This document shows, in pieces, positions 7,816-16,682 of a stretch of DNA of 64,000 nt. A model generated the notes under the pieces. The model was not told the origin of the DNA. It made no database searches and saw only the letters and a program-made list of their open reading frames with translations. Each line of letters opens with the position of its first letter. Position 1 is the first letter of the stretch. Position numbers and translations under genes: made by a program. This DNA comes from Nonomuraea aurantiaca (GTDB taxonomy: Bacteria > Actinomycetota > Actinomycetes > Streptosporangiales > Streptosporangiaceae). The DNA lies in NCBI RefSeq assembly GCF_020215705.1, contig NZ_JAIWNB010000005.1:186001-250000 (forward strand), written 5' to 3'.

Positions 7816-9528
7816 GTGAAGCGTGTCATCGTCCTAGCCGCCTGCACCCTCGTGGCGACCGCTATGGTCAGCCCCGCTCAGGCAGTCCGGACCTCAACCG
7901 CCTCGGCAACCGAGTACATCGTCTTATACAAGGAGGGCGTGCAGCCGGACGTCGCCCGCAAGGCCGTCCAGGCCGCAGGCGGCACGGTGGTCAAGGAGAA
8001 CACCGCGGTCGGCGTGGCCACCGTCTCCACCACCAACACGGGCTTCGCCGGCGCCGTCGCCGCGAACGCCTCGATCGAGGGCGTGGCGCACAACCGCTCC
8101 ATCGGAACGGTCCCGTCCGCCGCCCGCGCCGCCGCCCAGGCGCGCAAGGCCGCCGACGCCGTGGAGAAGGCCGCTGACGGCGCCCCCGCCGCCACCACGT
8201 TCGGCAAACCGGGGCCGACGGCCGAGCCGCTGTCGGAGCTGCAGTGGGACATGAAGCAGATCCACGCCACGGCCAACGGCTCCTACCGCTACGAGCAGGG
8301 CGACCCGGGGGTGCTGGTCGGGATCCTGGACACCGGGGTGGACGCCTCGCATCCGGATATAGCACCCAATTTCAATCGGGCGCTGAGCCGTAACTTCACG
8401 GTCGACATCCCGGTCGACGCCAACGGCGAGCCGGTCGACGGGCCCTGCGAGGCCGAGCCGGACCACTCCTGCACCGACCCCGCCGACGTGGACGAGAACG
8501 AGCACGGCACGCACGTGGCGTCCTCCATCGCCTCGCCCATCAACCGGCTCGGCGTGGCCGGCGTGGCGCCCAAGGTGTCCATCGTCAACCTCCGGGTCGG
8601 CCAGGACTCCGGCTTCTTCTTCCTGCAGCCGAGCGTGGACGCGCTGACGTACGCGGGCGACCACGGCGTCGACGTGGTCAACATGAGCTACTACATCGAC
8701 CCGTGGCTGTTCAACTGCGTGGACAACCCGGCCGACTCCCCCGCCGACCGCGTGGAGCAGGCCACCATCATCAAGGCGGCCCAGCGGGCGCTGAACTACG
8801 CCCACGCCAGGGGCGTGACGCTGGTGTCCGCGGCGGGCAACGGCGGCACCGACTACACCAAGGAGCTCATCGACGACTCCAGCCCCGACTTCGCCAGCGT
8901 GCCCGGCGAGGCGCCGTACGACCGGACGATCCCGCCGAGCTGCGTGTCCATGCCCAGCGAGGGCGACCACGTGATCGCGGTGTCGTCCACCGGCATCAGC
9001 AAGCGCAAGGCGTACTACTCCGACTACGGCAACGGCTACGTGGACGTGGCCTCCCCCGGCGGCGACGCCTACGACAACCCGGCCACCACGCGTGACGTGA
9101 CCAGGGCGACGCTGGCCGCCTATCCGAAGTCGCTGGCCGAGGAGAACGGGCAGCTCAACCCCGACGGCACGCCGAACACCCCGTCCGTGGTGCGCGACTG
9201 CCGCGGCTCGGTCTGCGGCTACTACACCTACCTGCAGGGCACCTCGATGGCCTCGCCGCGGGCCGCGGGCGTGGCGGCGCTGATCGTCAGCCGGTTCGGC
9301 CACCGCGACCGCGCTCACGGCGGCCTGACCATGAACCCGGACGCGGTGGAGGCGGCGCTGAAGGCGACCGCCACCAAGACGCCGTGCCCGGAGCCCCGCG
9401 CGTTCACCTACACGCGCATCCTGCCGGACGGCACGACGACGACGGCCACGCACACCTGCGAGGGCGGCAGGTCGCGTAACGGCTTCTACGGCTCGGGCAT
9501 CGTCGACGCGTTGAACGCGGCCCGATAA
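7816..9528 (+). CDS. Secreted S8 family serine protease (subtilisin-like)
   Basis: The GTG at 7816 is preceded by GGAGG five bases upstream and gives a 570-residue preproprotein. Residues 1-23 are a signal peptide (KRVIVLAACTLVATAM). An inhibitor-I9-like propeptide follows (EYIVLYKEGV). The catalytic triad is complete: Asp in GILDTGVDASHPDI, His in NEHGTHVASSI and Ser in QGTSMASPRAAG, with the oxyanion Asn in SAAGNGG. Several Cys pairs suggest a disulfide-stabilised extracellular enzyme. No C-terminal anchor or sorting signal is seen. An upstream in-frame ATG at 7753 would put 21 charged residues before the signal peptide, so I did not use it. Confidence 0.93.
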   Translation: MKRVIVLAACTLVATAMVSPAQAVRTSTASATEYIVLYKEGVQPDVARKAVQAAGGTVVKENTAVGVATVSTTNTGFAGAVAANASIEGVAHNRSIGTVPSAARAAAQARKAADAVEKAADGAPAATTFGKPGPTAEPLSELQWDMKQIHATANGSYRYEQGDPGVLVGILDTGVDASHPDIAPNFNRALSRNFTVDIPVDANGEPVDGPCEAEPDHSCTDPADVDENEHGTHVASSIASPINRLGVAGVAPKVSIVNLRVGQDSGFFFLQPSVDALTYAGDHGVDVVNMSYYIDPWLFNCVDNPADSPADRVEQATIIKAAQRALNYAHARGVTLVSAAGNGGTDYTKELIDDSSPDFASVPGEAPYDRTIPPSCVSMPSEGDHVIAVSSTGISKRKAYYSDYGNGYVDVASPGGDAYDNPATTRDVTRATLAAYPKSLAEENGQLNPDGTPNTPSVVRDCRGSVCGYYTYLQGTSMASPRAAGVAALIVSRFGHRDRAHGGLTMNPDAVEAALKATATKTPCPEPRAFTYTRILPDGTTTTATHTCEGGRSRNGFYGSGIVDALNAAR

Positions 9529-9548
9529 CCACCCGACAGCCAACGGCA

Positions 9549-9588
9549 TGACCGGTGCGCGTCCGCGAAGGCGGACGCGCACCGGTCA
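9549..9588. terminator. Bidirectional terminator between subtilisin and siderophore genes
   Basis: An 18-bp perfect stem (ACCGGTGCGCGTCCGC and its complement plus two more pairs) with a GAAG tetraloop stands between the convergent protease gene (plus) and the siderophore-interacting protein gene (minus). Stability and position fit a shared terminator. Confidence 0.8.
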
Positions 9589-9642
9589 GCGAAGGCAAAG
9601 GAGGGTCATGGCGGCGAGCGCGTACAGGACGCGGGTCATCAT
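9586..9642 (-). CDS. Possible 18-residue peptide downstream of the siderophore gene
   Basis: An 18-codon frame (MMTRVLYALAAMTLLCLR) starts 11 bases after the siderophore-interacting protein stop and has a good AGGGGAG ribosome binding site six bases before the ATG. It is basic then hydrophobic, like a small membrane peptide. Its stop codon overlaps the terminator stem. It could equally be chance; no homologue is known to me. Confidence 0.2.
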   Translation of the reverse strand: MMTRVLYALAAMTLLCLR

Positions 9643-9653
9643 TGGGGACTCCC

Positions 9654-10547
9654 CTACTCGCTGTGCTCGGCGCGGCCCAGCCGCCAGTAACCCATGAAGG
9701 CCACGGCCCGCTTGTCCATCCCCCGCTCGGCGACCAGGTGCCGCCTGAGCGACCTGATCACGGCCGCCTCGCCGGCCAGCCAGGCGTACAGCGGGCCGTA
9801 CGGCGCCACCTCGGGCACCTCCCACAACTCCTCCACATCCACATCGATGTCCTCGAAGGCGTCGGGAGTGGGCTGCGGCGGGAGCAGCCGGTCGGCGGCG
9901 GCCCTGACGGCGGGCACCAGCAGGGCGCCGCGCTCCTCGTCGGCGCGGGCCAGCCAGGTGACCTTGACGCCGCTCGCCGTCTCGACCGGCAGGAAGTCCT
10001 CCGCGCAGGGCACCTCCATGAGTGCCTCGCCCTCGTAGCCGGCCGGCAGCCGTTCGAGGATCGAGCAGATCGCGGGCACCGCGGTCTCGTCGCCGGCGAT
10101 CAGCACCGCCCCGGTGTCCGCGGGCGGGTGGAACTCCAGGCCGCCGTGCAGCCCGTCGTGCCGGGCGTCGGGGCCGAGCAGCACCGCGACGGCCCCGGGC
10201 CGCACATCGGCCGCCCAGCGGGCCACCGGGCCGTCGCCGTGGTCGTGCATGACCACGTCCACGTCCACCTCGCGGGCCTCGGGGCGTACCAGGCGGGCGG
10301 TGTAGGTACGGAGCGGATTGCGCAGCTCGTCGGGCAGGCCGCGCCAGCGCGGGAACCAGTCGGGGCCGCTCGGCAGGTGCTCCAGCCCGTGCCCGTCGAC
10401 CGGCAGGATGAGCTTGATCCGCTGGTCGAACCCGTTGTCCGCGAAGTGGCGCAGGTCCTCCCCTTCGAACGTCACGCGCAGGAACGACGGGCTCAGGCGT
10501 GCCAACCGGTTCACGCGTACGTCGAACATGCGAAAGGGCTCGATCAT
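9654..10547 (-). CDS. Siderophore-interacting protein (FAD-dependent ferric reductase)
   Basis: This 297-residue protein belongs to the SIP / ViuB family of flavin reductases that release iron from ferric siderophores in the cytoplasm. The FAD-binding barrel is first (RVNRLARLSPSFLRVTF, then RTYTARLV, with the R-x-YT-R FAD motif). The C-terminal NAD(P)H-binding domain follows (IAGDETAVPAICSIL, with the conserved GDETA). Its end has AWLAGEAAVIRSLRRHLV and AFMGYWRLGRAE, a hallmark of the family. The ATG at 10547 follows GAGGTGGAG; a GTG 12 bases upstream is the alternative start. A DtxR/IdeR-type box lies 24 bases before the start, so expression should rise when iron is scarce. Confidence 0.92.
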   Translation of the reverse strand: MIEPFRMFDVRVNRLARLSPSFLRVTFEGEDLRHFADNGFDQRIKLILPVDGHGLEHLPSGPDWFPRWRGLPDELRNPLRTYTARLVRPEAREVDVDVVMHDHGDGPVARWAADVRPGAVAVLLGPDARHDGLHGGLEFHPPADTGAVLIAGDETAVPAICSILERLPAGYEGEALMEVPCAEDFLPVETASGVKVTWLARADEERGALLVPAVRAAADRLLPPQPTPDAFEDIDVDVEELWEVPEVAPYGPLYAWLAGEAAVIRSLRRHLVAERGMDKRAVAFMGYWRLGRAEHSE

Positions 10548-10570
10548 CGTCAGCTCCACCTCGATCCTTT

Positions 10571-10589
10571 TAAGGTGAGGCTAACCTAA
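10571..10589 (-). promoter_or_regulatory. DtxR/IdeR iron box
   Basis: TAAGGTGAGGCTAACCTAA agrees with the 19-bp consensus TTAGGTTAGGCTAACCTAA at 17 positions. It lies just upstream of the siderophore-interacting protein gene. Binding of the iron-loaded regulator would block transcription when iron is plentiful. Confidence 0.85.
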
Positions 10590-10627
10590 CTCATGATGAT
10601 CGACCCGTCCCGTCCGGGCACGGCAAA

Positions 10628-10659
10628 CGCCCCCGTCCCTCCAGCCCGGGACGGGGGCG
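10628..10659 (-). terminator. Hairpin, likely terminator of the ArsR-like gene
   Basis: A perfect 12-bp stem (CGCCCCCGTCCC with GGGACGGGGGCG, loop of 8) lies about 190 bases downstream of the ArsR-like regulator gene and upstream of the iron box. It would keep regulator transcription from running into the siderophore gene. The stretch 10660-10848 otherwise holds nothing I recognise. Confidence 0.6.
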
Positions 10660-10848
10660 CCTGCCTTTCCGAGCCCTGTGTCCGGCGGACTCGGAGGTCG
10701 GCGACATGACGAGGGCGGCGGCGCCGCCGAGCATCGCCCGCTCCGTCGGCGGCGCCGCGCCCGGCATGCGGACGGGGGACGGAAGCTTGAAGCAGGACAT
10801 TAGGCGGACAGCGGCGGCGTCGCGACAGGGCCCGACCTAGGGATGTCC

Positions 10849-11460
10849 CTAGGAGTCCTTGATCCCTACCGGGAGCACGTCGAAGTGGACCACCACGCGA
10901 CCGGTCGCCGGGTCCGGAGCGCCCGGTGACTCGAGGTCCCTGCGGTCCGCCACCGCCCGGTACCTCTCCAGGACCTCGAACACCTCCTCGCGCATCCGCG
11001 TCGTCTCGCCCACGGTGAGCCGCATCGACCGCCGGCCGAACCCGCTCGCCCGCACCCACGCCTCGGGAGTCGTCGCCTCCTCCTCACGCCAGCGCGCCAG
11101 CTCGGCACCGCGCTGCCGGATGAGGTCGTCGAGCAGCCGGGCGAACGCGTCGACGGTCTCGGCGTCGGCCGACGGATCGGCCAAGGGGTCGCCGTAGGAG
11201 AAGCCGCCCGGCACGATCCGCCAGTATTTCTCCTTGCCCTTGCCCAGCTCGGGCACCGTCTCGATCATGCTGTGCCGGGCCAGCTCACGCAGGTGGTAGC
11301 TGGTCGCCCCGGTGTTCTGGCCGAGCAGTCCGGCCAGCTGGGTCGCCGTCGAGGGGCCGTGCTCGTCGAGCAGTTCGTAGATGCGCAGTCGCAGCGGGTG
11401 CGCGAACGACTTCAGCGCGTTCGCGTCTAGCTTCCTGGCCGAATAGTGCTTGCTCTCCAT
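10849..11460 (-). CDS. ArsR-type winged-helix transcriptional regulator
   Basis: This 203-residue protein has an N-terminal winged helix of ArsR type (LKSFAHPLRLRIYELLDEHG, ATQLAGLLGQNTGATSYHLREL). The C-terminal domain is an acidic/aromatic region (WREEEATTP and VVVHFDVLP) like that of actinobacterial HTH proteins described as ArsR/helix-turn-helix_20. No metal-binding Cys cluster is visible, so the signal is probably not a metal. The ATG at 11460 follows AGGTG by nine bases; a GTG at 11472 is an alternative. It is divergent from an MFS transporter, with a palindrome between, so it probably represses that exporter. Confidence 0.85.
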   Translation of the reverse strand: MESKHYSARKLDANALKSFAHPLRLRIYELLDEHGPSTATQLAGLLGQNTGATSYHLRELARHSMIETVPELGKGKEKYWRIVPGGFSYGDPLADPSADAETVDAFARLLDDLIRQRGAELARWREEEATTPEAWVRASGFGRRSMRLTVGETTRMREEVFEVLERYRAVADRRDLESPGAPDPATGRVVVHFDVLPVGIKDS

Positions 11461-11475
11461 GGCTGTGCACACCTA

Positions 11476-11487
11476 TCTTTGCAAAGA
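11476..11487. promoter_or_regulatory. Palindrome in the regulator/exporter intergenic region
   Basis: TCTTTGCAAAGA is a perfect 12-bp palindrome in an AT-rich stretch between the divergent ArsR-like and MFS genes. It is a candidate operator for the regulator; this is inferred from symmetry and position only. Confidence 0.5.
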
Positions 11488-11528
11488 AATCTGTGCATAG
11501 TTTTCCTTACACACTATCGGAGTGAGCC

Positions 11529-12779
11529 ATGCCACGTCTCGGCCTATCGTTCGGCTTCCTTCTGTCGTCGACCGCCCTCTCGAACCTGGCCGACGGCGTG
11601 CTCAAGGTGGGTGCGCCCCTGCTGGCCGTGTCGCTGACCCGCTCCCCCACGCTGGTGTCGCTGACCGGGGCGGCCGCCACGCTGCCGTGGTTACTGTTCG
11701 CCCTGCACGCGGGCGCGATCGCCGACCGGCTCGACCGCAGGCGGATCATGGTGCTGGCCAACCTCGCCCGTTCCGCCGTGCTCGCGGCGACGACCGCGCT
11801 CGGACTGCTCGGGCTGGTGAACCTGTGGGTCGTGCTGGCCGCCGTACTGGTCGCGGGCGTGGCCGAGGTCTTCGCCGACACCTCGGCCCAGTCGGTGCTG
11901 CCGATGGCGGTGCCGCCGGAGCGCATCACGGCGGCGAACGGGCGGGTGCAGAGCGCCCAGATGATCGGCAACGAGTTCGCCGGCGCGCCGATCGCCGGCC
12001 TCCTCGTCACGCTGCTGCCCGCCGCCGTCTTCGGCGCTCCAGCCCTCCTGTACGGCGCGGCGGGCCTGCTCCTACTGGGCATGAGGGGCTCCTACGGAAC
12101 GGCCGCCACAGCGGGCCCCAGGCGCTCGCTGCTGCGCGACATCGTGGCGGCCCAGCGCTATCTGTGGTCCCAGCGGTTCCTGCGGACGCTGGCCGTCTCG
12201 GCCGGCCTGCTGAACTTCGCCAGCGCCGCCTACTTCGGGGTGTTCGTGCTGTGGGCCGTCGGCGACGGGTCGCGGATGGGGCTGTCCCCCAGCGGGTACG
12301 GCCTGATGATGACCGCGATGGCCGTCGGCGCGGTGGCCGGATCGCTGGTCTCGGAGCGGGTCTCCGGGCTGCTCGGAGAGGGCCGGACGCTGGTCGGCGC
12401 CTGGCTGGTGAGCGCCCTGCTGTACCTCGTGCCGGTGCTGTGGCCCGTCGCCTGGCTGCTGTATCCGACCTCCGTGGTGTGGGGCGTCATCGGGGCCGTC
12501 GCGAACGTCCTCGTCATCTCCACGCGGCAGCGGCTGATCCCGCCCGAACTGCTCGGCCGGGTCAACTCCGCCTACCGCCTGATCGGCATGGGCGGGATGC
12601 CGCTGGGGGCCGCCCTCGGCGGGGTGGTGGCCGAACTGGCCGGGCTGACCGTCGTGCTTCTGGGCGCCACGGGCGTCTGTTTGGTGGGCGTGGGGCTGGT
12701 GTGGCGCGCCTTACACGATCGAATTTCGCACCCTTTGACCAGCACACCTTCCGTTCCCGACACATTCAGATCACGTTAG
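11529..12779 (+). CDS. MFS transporter (drug or metabolite exporter)
   Basis: This 416-residue protein has about 12 hydrophobic helices. The loop between helices 2 and 3 has the MFS motif A variant GAIADRLDRRRIM. The overall pattern (LSNLADGVLKVGAPLLAVSLTRSP at the start and RVNSAYRLIGMGGMPLGAALGG near helix 10) fits the MFS_3 / enterobactin-exporter-like group, commonly annotated as multidrug exporters. It is divergent from an ArsR-like regulator. A role in export controlled by that regulator is likely. Position next to the siderophore gene makes siderophore export conceivable, but an unrelated regulator lies between them. Confidence 0.88.
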   Translation: MPRLGLSFGFLLSSTALSNLADGVLKVGAPLLAVSLTRSPTLVSLTGAAATLPWLLFALHAGAIADRLDRRRIMVLANLARSAVLAATTALGLLGLVNLWVVLAAVLVAGVAEVFADTSAQSVLPMAVPPERITAANGRVQSAQMIGNEFAGAPIAGLLVTLLPAAVFGAPALLYGAAGLLLLGMRGSYGTAATAGPRRSLLRDIVAAQRYLWSQRFLRTLAVSAGLLNFASAAYFGVFVLWAVGDGSRMGLSPSGYGLMMTAMAVGAVAGSLVSERVSGLLGEGRTLVGAWLVSALLYLVPVLWPVAWLLYPTSVVWGVIGAVANVLVISTRQRLIPPELLGRVNSAYRLIGMGGMPLGAALGGVVAELAGLTVVLLGATGVCLVGVGLVWRALHDRISHPLTSTPSVPDTFRSR

Positions 12780-12835
12780 TCACACTTTGGCCTACCTCGA
12801 GATGACATGATTACCCCGAGCAATGAGGGGATGGC

Positions 12836-13642
12836 ATGCGGGAGATCGGCGGACGGTACCTCCTTAACGAGGAGGCCGGTCGTGGAGGTATGGGAGTCGT
12901 CTGGCGGGCTTTCGACCAGCTTCTCCACCGTGAGGTGGCGCTCAAAGAGCTGACCCTCAGCGGTGAGGCCGAGATGGTCCGCCGCCGGGTCCTCCGCGAA
13001 GCGCGGATGGCCGCTGGGCTCACCCACCCGAACATCGTCACGGTCCACGACCTCATCGAAGAGGGCGGCAAGCTCTGGATCGTGATGGAGTACCTCGACG
13101 GCCTCTCACTGCACCAGTTGCTCTCCCAGGTGGGGACGCTGCCCGCGCAGTCGGTGGCGGCGATCGGCCAGCACCTGCTGGCCGCGCTGCGTACCGCCCA
13201 CCAGGCAGGGGTGCTGCACCGCGACGTGAAGCCGGCCAACGTGATGCTCACCGGCGACCGTGTGGTGCTGACCGACTTCGGCATCGCCACGGTCGAGGGC
13301 GACATCCGGATGACCACGTCCCGGCGGCTGCGCGGCACGCCCGCGTTCATGGCCCCGGAGCGGCTGCACGGCGGCCCGGCAAGCAAGGAGGCCGACATGT
13401 GGTCCTTCGGCGCCACGCTCTACAGCGCCATCGAGGGCCAGCCGCCCTACCCCGGGCAGGACGCGGCCACGGTGCTCGGCATGGCCAGGAGCGGCGGCTA
13501 CCCGCCGCCGCGCCGGGCCGGGATCATGCGGCCTCTCATCGAGGGCCTGCTGCACCACGACCCGGTGCGCCGCTTCACGCCCGAGCAGACCGCCGGGTTA
13601 TTGGCCGGCATGCGCGCCAGCAGCTACCCCGCGGCGATCTGA
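12836..13642 (+). CDS. Soluble Ser/Thr protein kinase
   Basis: This 268-residue protein is a kinase domain with little else. It has the Gly-rich loop GRGGMGVVW, catalytic Lys in VALKEL, HRDVKPANV with catalytic Asp, the DFG motif (LTDFGIAT), the activation loop with RRLRGTPAFMAPERL and the late-helix region ADMWSFGATLYS. It belongs to the PknB-type Hanks kinases. Unlike most actinobacterial relatives it has no transmembrane helix and no extracellular sensor, so it must get its signal through a partner or autophosphorylation. It is a lone gene closed by a strong hairpin 20 bases downstream. Confidence 0.93.
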   Translation: MREIGGRYLLNEEAGRGGMGVVWRAFDQLLHREVALKELTLSGEAEMVRRRVLREARMAAGLTHPNIVTVHDLIEEGGKLWIVMEYLDGLSLHQLLSQVGTLPAQSVAAIGQHLLAALRTAHQAGVLHRDVKPANVMLTGDRVVLTDFGIATVEGDIRMTTSRRLRGTPAFMAPERLHGGPASKEADMWSFGATLYSAIEGQPPYPGQDAATVLGMARSGGYPPPRRAGIMRPLIEGLLHHDPVRRFTPEQTAGLLAGMRASSYPAAI

Positions 13643-13661
13643 CCGGCCGTGATCTACCGAC

Positions 13662-13691
13662 CGCCCGGTCAGCCGCCCGGCTGACCGGGCG
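13662..13691. terminator. Terminator between kinase and acyltransferase genes
   Basis: A 13-bp perfect stem (CGCCCGGTCAGCC with GGCTGACCGGGCG) and GCCC loop lies between two convergent genes and ends in TTCC on the plus strand. It probably ends transcripts from both sides. Confidence 0.8.
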
Positions 13692-13696
13692 TTCCG

Positions 13697-14452
13697 TCAT
13701 TCCTCCTCGCCGCGCTTGGCGCGCGCCTCCGCCTCGGCGGCGTCCATCGCGGCGGCCTCCTCCGGCGTGGGAGCCGTGCCGCCGAGGTGCTGGGGCTGCC
13801 ACCACACGCCCGGCGGGATCTCCGGGTAGGTGCGCTGGGCCCGGTCCACCAGCTCCGACATCCGCGCGTGCAGGTCGGCGACGTGCTGGTTGACGTCCTC
13901 GCCGCGCTTGGGGTGCATGGGCTCCCCCACCAGGATCGTGATGGGCACGTGCCGCAGGGTGAGCTGCTTGGAGCGGCCCTTGGTCCAGATCCGCTGACTC
14001 CCCCACAAGGCCATCGGGATGACCGGGACCTTGGTCGCCTGAGCCATGCGGATGGCGCCGTTCTTGATCTCCTTGACCGTGAACGACCGGCTGATCGTCG
14101 CCTCGGCGAAGACGCCGACCACCTCTCCCGCCTTCAGCATGCGCAGCGCCGTCGCGTACGACCCCGCGCCCGCGCCCCGGTCGACCGGGATGTGGTGCAT
14201 GCCGCGCATCAGCGGCCCCGAGACGCGGTGGTCGAACACGTCCTGCTTGGCCATGAACCGCACCAGCCGCTTGGCGGGCACCGCGCCGAACCCGGCGAAG
14301 ATGAAGTCGAGATAGCTGATGTGGTTGCTGACCAGCACCGCTCCGCCGGTGCGCGGGATATGCTCCGTCCCCTCTATGTGGAAGCGGTAGTCGAGCACGC
14401 GAAAGAGGGTCCGCGCGGCGGCGATCACCGGCGGGTACACGATCTCAGCCAT
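13697..14452 (-). CDS. 1-acyl-sn-glycerol-3-phosphate acyltransferase (PlsC family)
   Basis: This 251-residue membrane-associated enzyme transfers a fatty acyl chain to lysophosphatidic acid or a related lipid acceptor. The NHxxxxD catalytic motif is NHISYLD, and the second block is FAEATISRSF, a variant of the usual EGTRS with Ala at the Gly position. The third block is VPVIPMALWGSQ. The C-terminus is an acidic, Ala-rich tail without known role. The Ala variant occurs in actinobacterial members, so activity is likely but the acceptor is open. The gene converges on the kinase gene. Confidence 0.88.
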   Translation of the reverse strand: MAEIVYPPVIAAARTLFRVLDYRFHIEGTEHIPRTGGAVLVSNHISYLDFIFAGFGAVPAKRLVRFMAKQDVFDHRVSGPLMRGMHHIPVDRGAGAGSYATALRMLKAGEVVGVFAEATISRSFTVKEIKNGAIRMAQATKVPVIPMALWGSQRIWTKGRSKQLTLRHVPITILVGEPMHPKRGEDVNQHVADLHARMSELVDRAQRTYPEIPPGVWWQPQHLGGTAPTPEEAAAMDAAEAEARAKRGEEE

Positions 14453-14569
14453 GACCAGAAGGTAGCCTATTCACCCCGGTCGGACGGTAGTCGGCAGGGT
14501 CGTAGAAGCTGTGGCCGAGTTCCACCAAGACGCTTGTCCTGCCGGGGAAACGGGCAGAAGTTTCTCATC

Positions 14570-15550
<981 letters not shown>

Positions 15551-15588
15551 TGGGCGGTTCCCCGGACCACGAGACGGGTGGCGGGTTC

Positions 15589-16227
15589 ATGGACCTCGGC
15601 ACGTTGACCACGGCCTTCTTCGTCGCCTGGCTGGAGGAGATCGCCGAGCAGGTCCGGGTGCATCGTGAGCGGCTGACCGCGCTGGACGCGGCGATCGGCG
15701 ACGCCGACCACGGCGCGAACCTCGACCGCGGCTTCACCGAGGTCCTCAAGGCGCTGGCCGACTCCCCGCCGACCGCGCCGGGCCAGGTGCTGGTGTCCGC
15801 GGGCACGACGCTGATCCGCCGCGTCGGGGGTGCTTCCGGGCCGCTGTACGGGTCGGCGTTCCGGGCCATGGGCAACGCGGTGGAGCCGCCGGTGACGCAG
15901 GCCGGGTTCGCGGCGGCGTTCGAGGCCGGGGTGGTCGCGGTCGAGCGGCTGGGCAAGGCGGCTCCGGGCGACAAGACCATGGTGGACGCGCTGGCTCCGG
16001 CGTCGCTGGCCCTGGCGCTGGCCGTACGGGATGGGGTGGGGGTTCGGGAGGCGTTCGAGCTGGCGGCGCGCGCGGCCGAGGAGGGGGCGCGGGCCACGAT
16101 CCCGATGCAGGCCCGTAAGGGCAGGGCCAGTTACCTGGGCGAGCGCAGCATCGGGCACGAGGATCCGGGGGCGGCGTCCTCCGCGCTCATCGTCGCCTGC
16201 CTGGTCACCGTGAGCTCTCGACGGTGA
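15589..16227 (+). CDS. dhaL: Dihydroxyacetone kinase subunit DhaL
   Basis: This is the ADP-binding subunit of about 212 residues, which receives phosphate from DhaM and hands it to dihydroxyacetone on DhaK. The Mg-ADP site is visible in DAAIGDADHG (three Asp) and in GGASGPLYG and GDKTMVDAL. I chose the ATG at 15589, which follows GGGTGGCGGG and gives the usual N-terminus MDLGTLTTAF. An ATG at 15550 overlapping the dhaK stop (TGATG) would add 13 residues and may couple translation. Confidence 0.93.
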   Translation: MDLGTLTTAFFVAWLEEIAEQVRVHRERLTALDAAIGDADHGANLDRGFTEVLKALADSPPTAPGQVLVSAGTTLIRRVGGASGPLYGSAFRAMGNAVEPPVTQAGFAAAFEAGVVAVERLGKAAPGDKTMVDALAPASLALALAVRDGVGVREAFELAARAAEEGARATIPMQARKGRASYLGERSIGHEDPGAASSALIVACLVTVSSRR

Positions 16228-16234
16228 GCTCGTG

Positions 16235-16618
16235 ATGGTGGGCATCGTGCTGGTGGCCCACAGTGCGGGGCTGGCCGCGGAGACGGCCGCGCTCGTCCGC
16301 GGCATCGCCGGTACGGGCGCGCGGGTGGCGGCGGCGGGCGGCACCGAGGACGGCGGGGTGGGCACCAGCCTCGACCTGATCGAGCGGGCGCTCGCGTCGG
16401 TCGACCAGGGCGACGGCGTGGTGCTCGTGCCCGACCTGGGCAGCTCGGTGCTGACGGCCCGCCTGCTGGCCGAGCCCGGCCGGGTGGTGGTGGCCGACGT
16501 GCCGTTCGTGGAGGGGGCGATCGCGGCGGCCGTCACGGCGGGGGCGGGGGCGCCCCTGGCGGCCGTTCTCGCGGCCGCCGAGGAGGCCCGCACCGTCCGC
16601 AAGCTCAGCGACTCCTGA
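16235..16618 (+). CDS. dhaM: PTS-dependent dihydroxyacetone kinase subunit DhaM
   Basis: This 127-residue protein is the EIIA-mannose-like domain that takes phosphate from HPr. The active-site His is in IVLVAHSAGLA (His9), followed by the G-T-EDGGVGTSLD loop and GVVLVPDLGSS. It is the short form, without the HPr and EI-like extensions found in E. coli DhaM, so it depends on general PTS proteins encoded elsewhere. GTG 16232 and ATG 16235 are adjacent possible starts. The end of the gene is the first copy of a 20-bp tandem repeat. Confidence 0.92.
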   Translation: MVGIVLVAHSAGLAAETAALVRGIAGTGARVAAAGGTEDGGVGTSLDLIERALASVDQGDGVVLVPDLGSSVLTARLLAEPGRVVVADVPFVEGAIAAAVTAGAGAPLAAVLAAAEEARTVRKLSDS

Positions 16619-16682
16619 GCCCGCTCAGTGACTCCTGAACCGGTTCGGTGGCTCCCGAAACCGTCTCAGTGGCCCTTGAACG
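16603..16682. repeat. 20-bp tandem repeat, four imperfect copies
   Basis: Copies begin at 16603, 16623, 16643 and 16663 with the pattern GCTCAGTGACTCCTGAACCG. The first covers the dhaM stop codon and the last covers the end of the convergent TPP enzyme gene, so the repeat fills the whole 47-base gap and touches both C-termini. Confidence 0.75.

Noticed and set aside
10591-10800. 69-codon minus-strand frame upstream of the siderophore gene
   Set aside because: Composition is random, it covers the terminator hairpin and the iron box region, and it has no convincing start.
13787-14569. Same-frame extension of about 260 codons upstream of dhaK
   Set aside because: It is the shadow of the PlsC-type gene; DhaK has its normal N-terminus at 14570.
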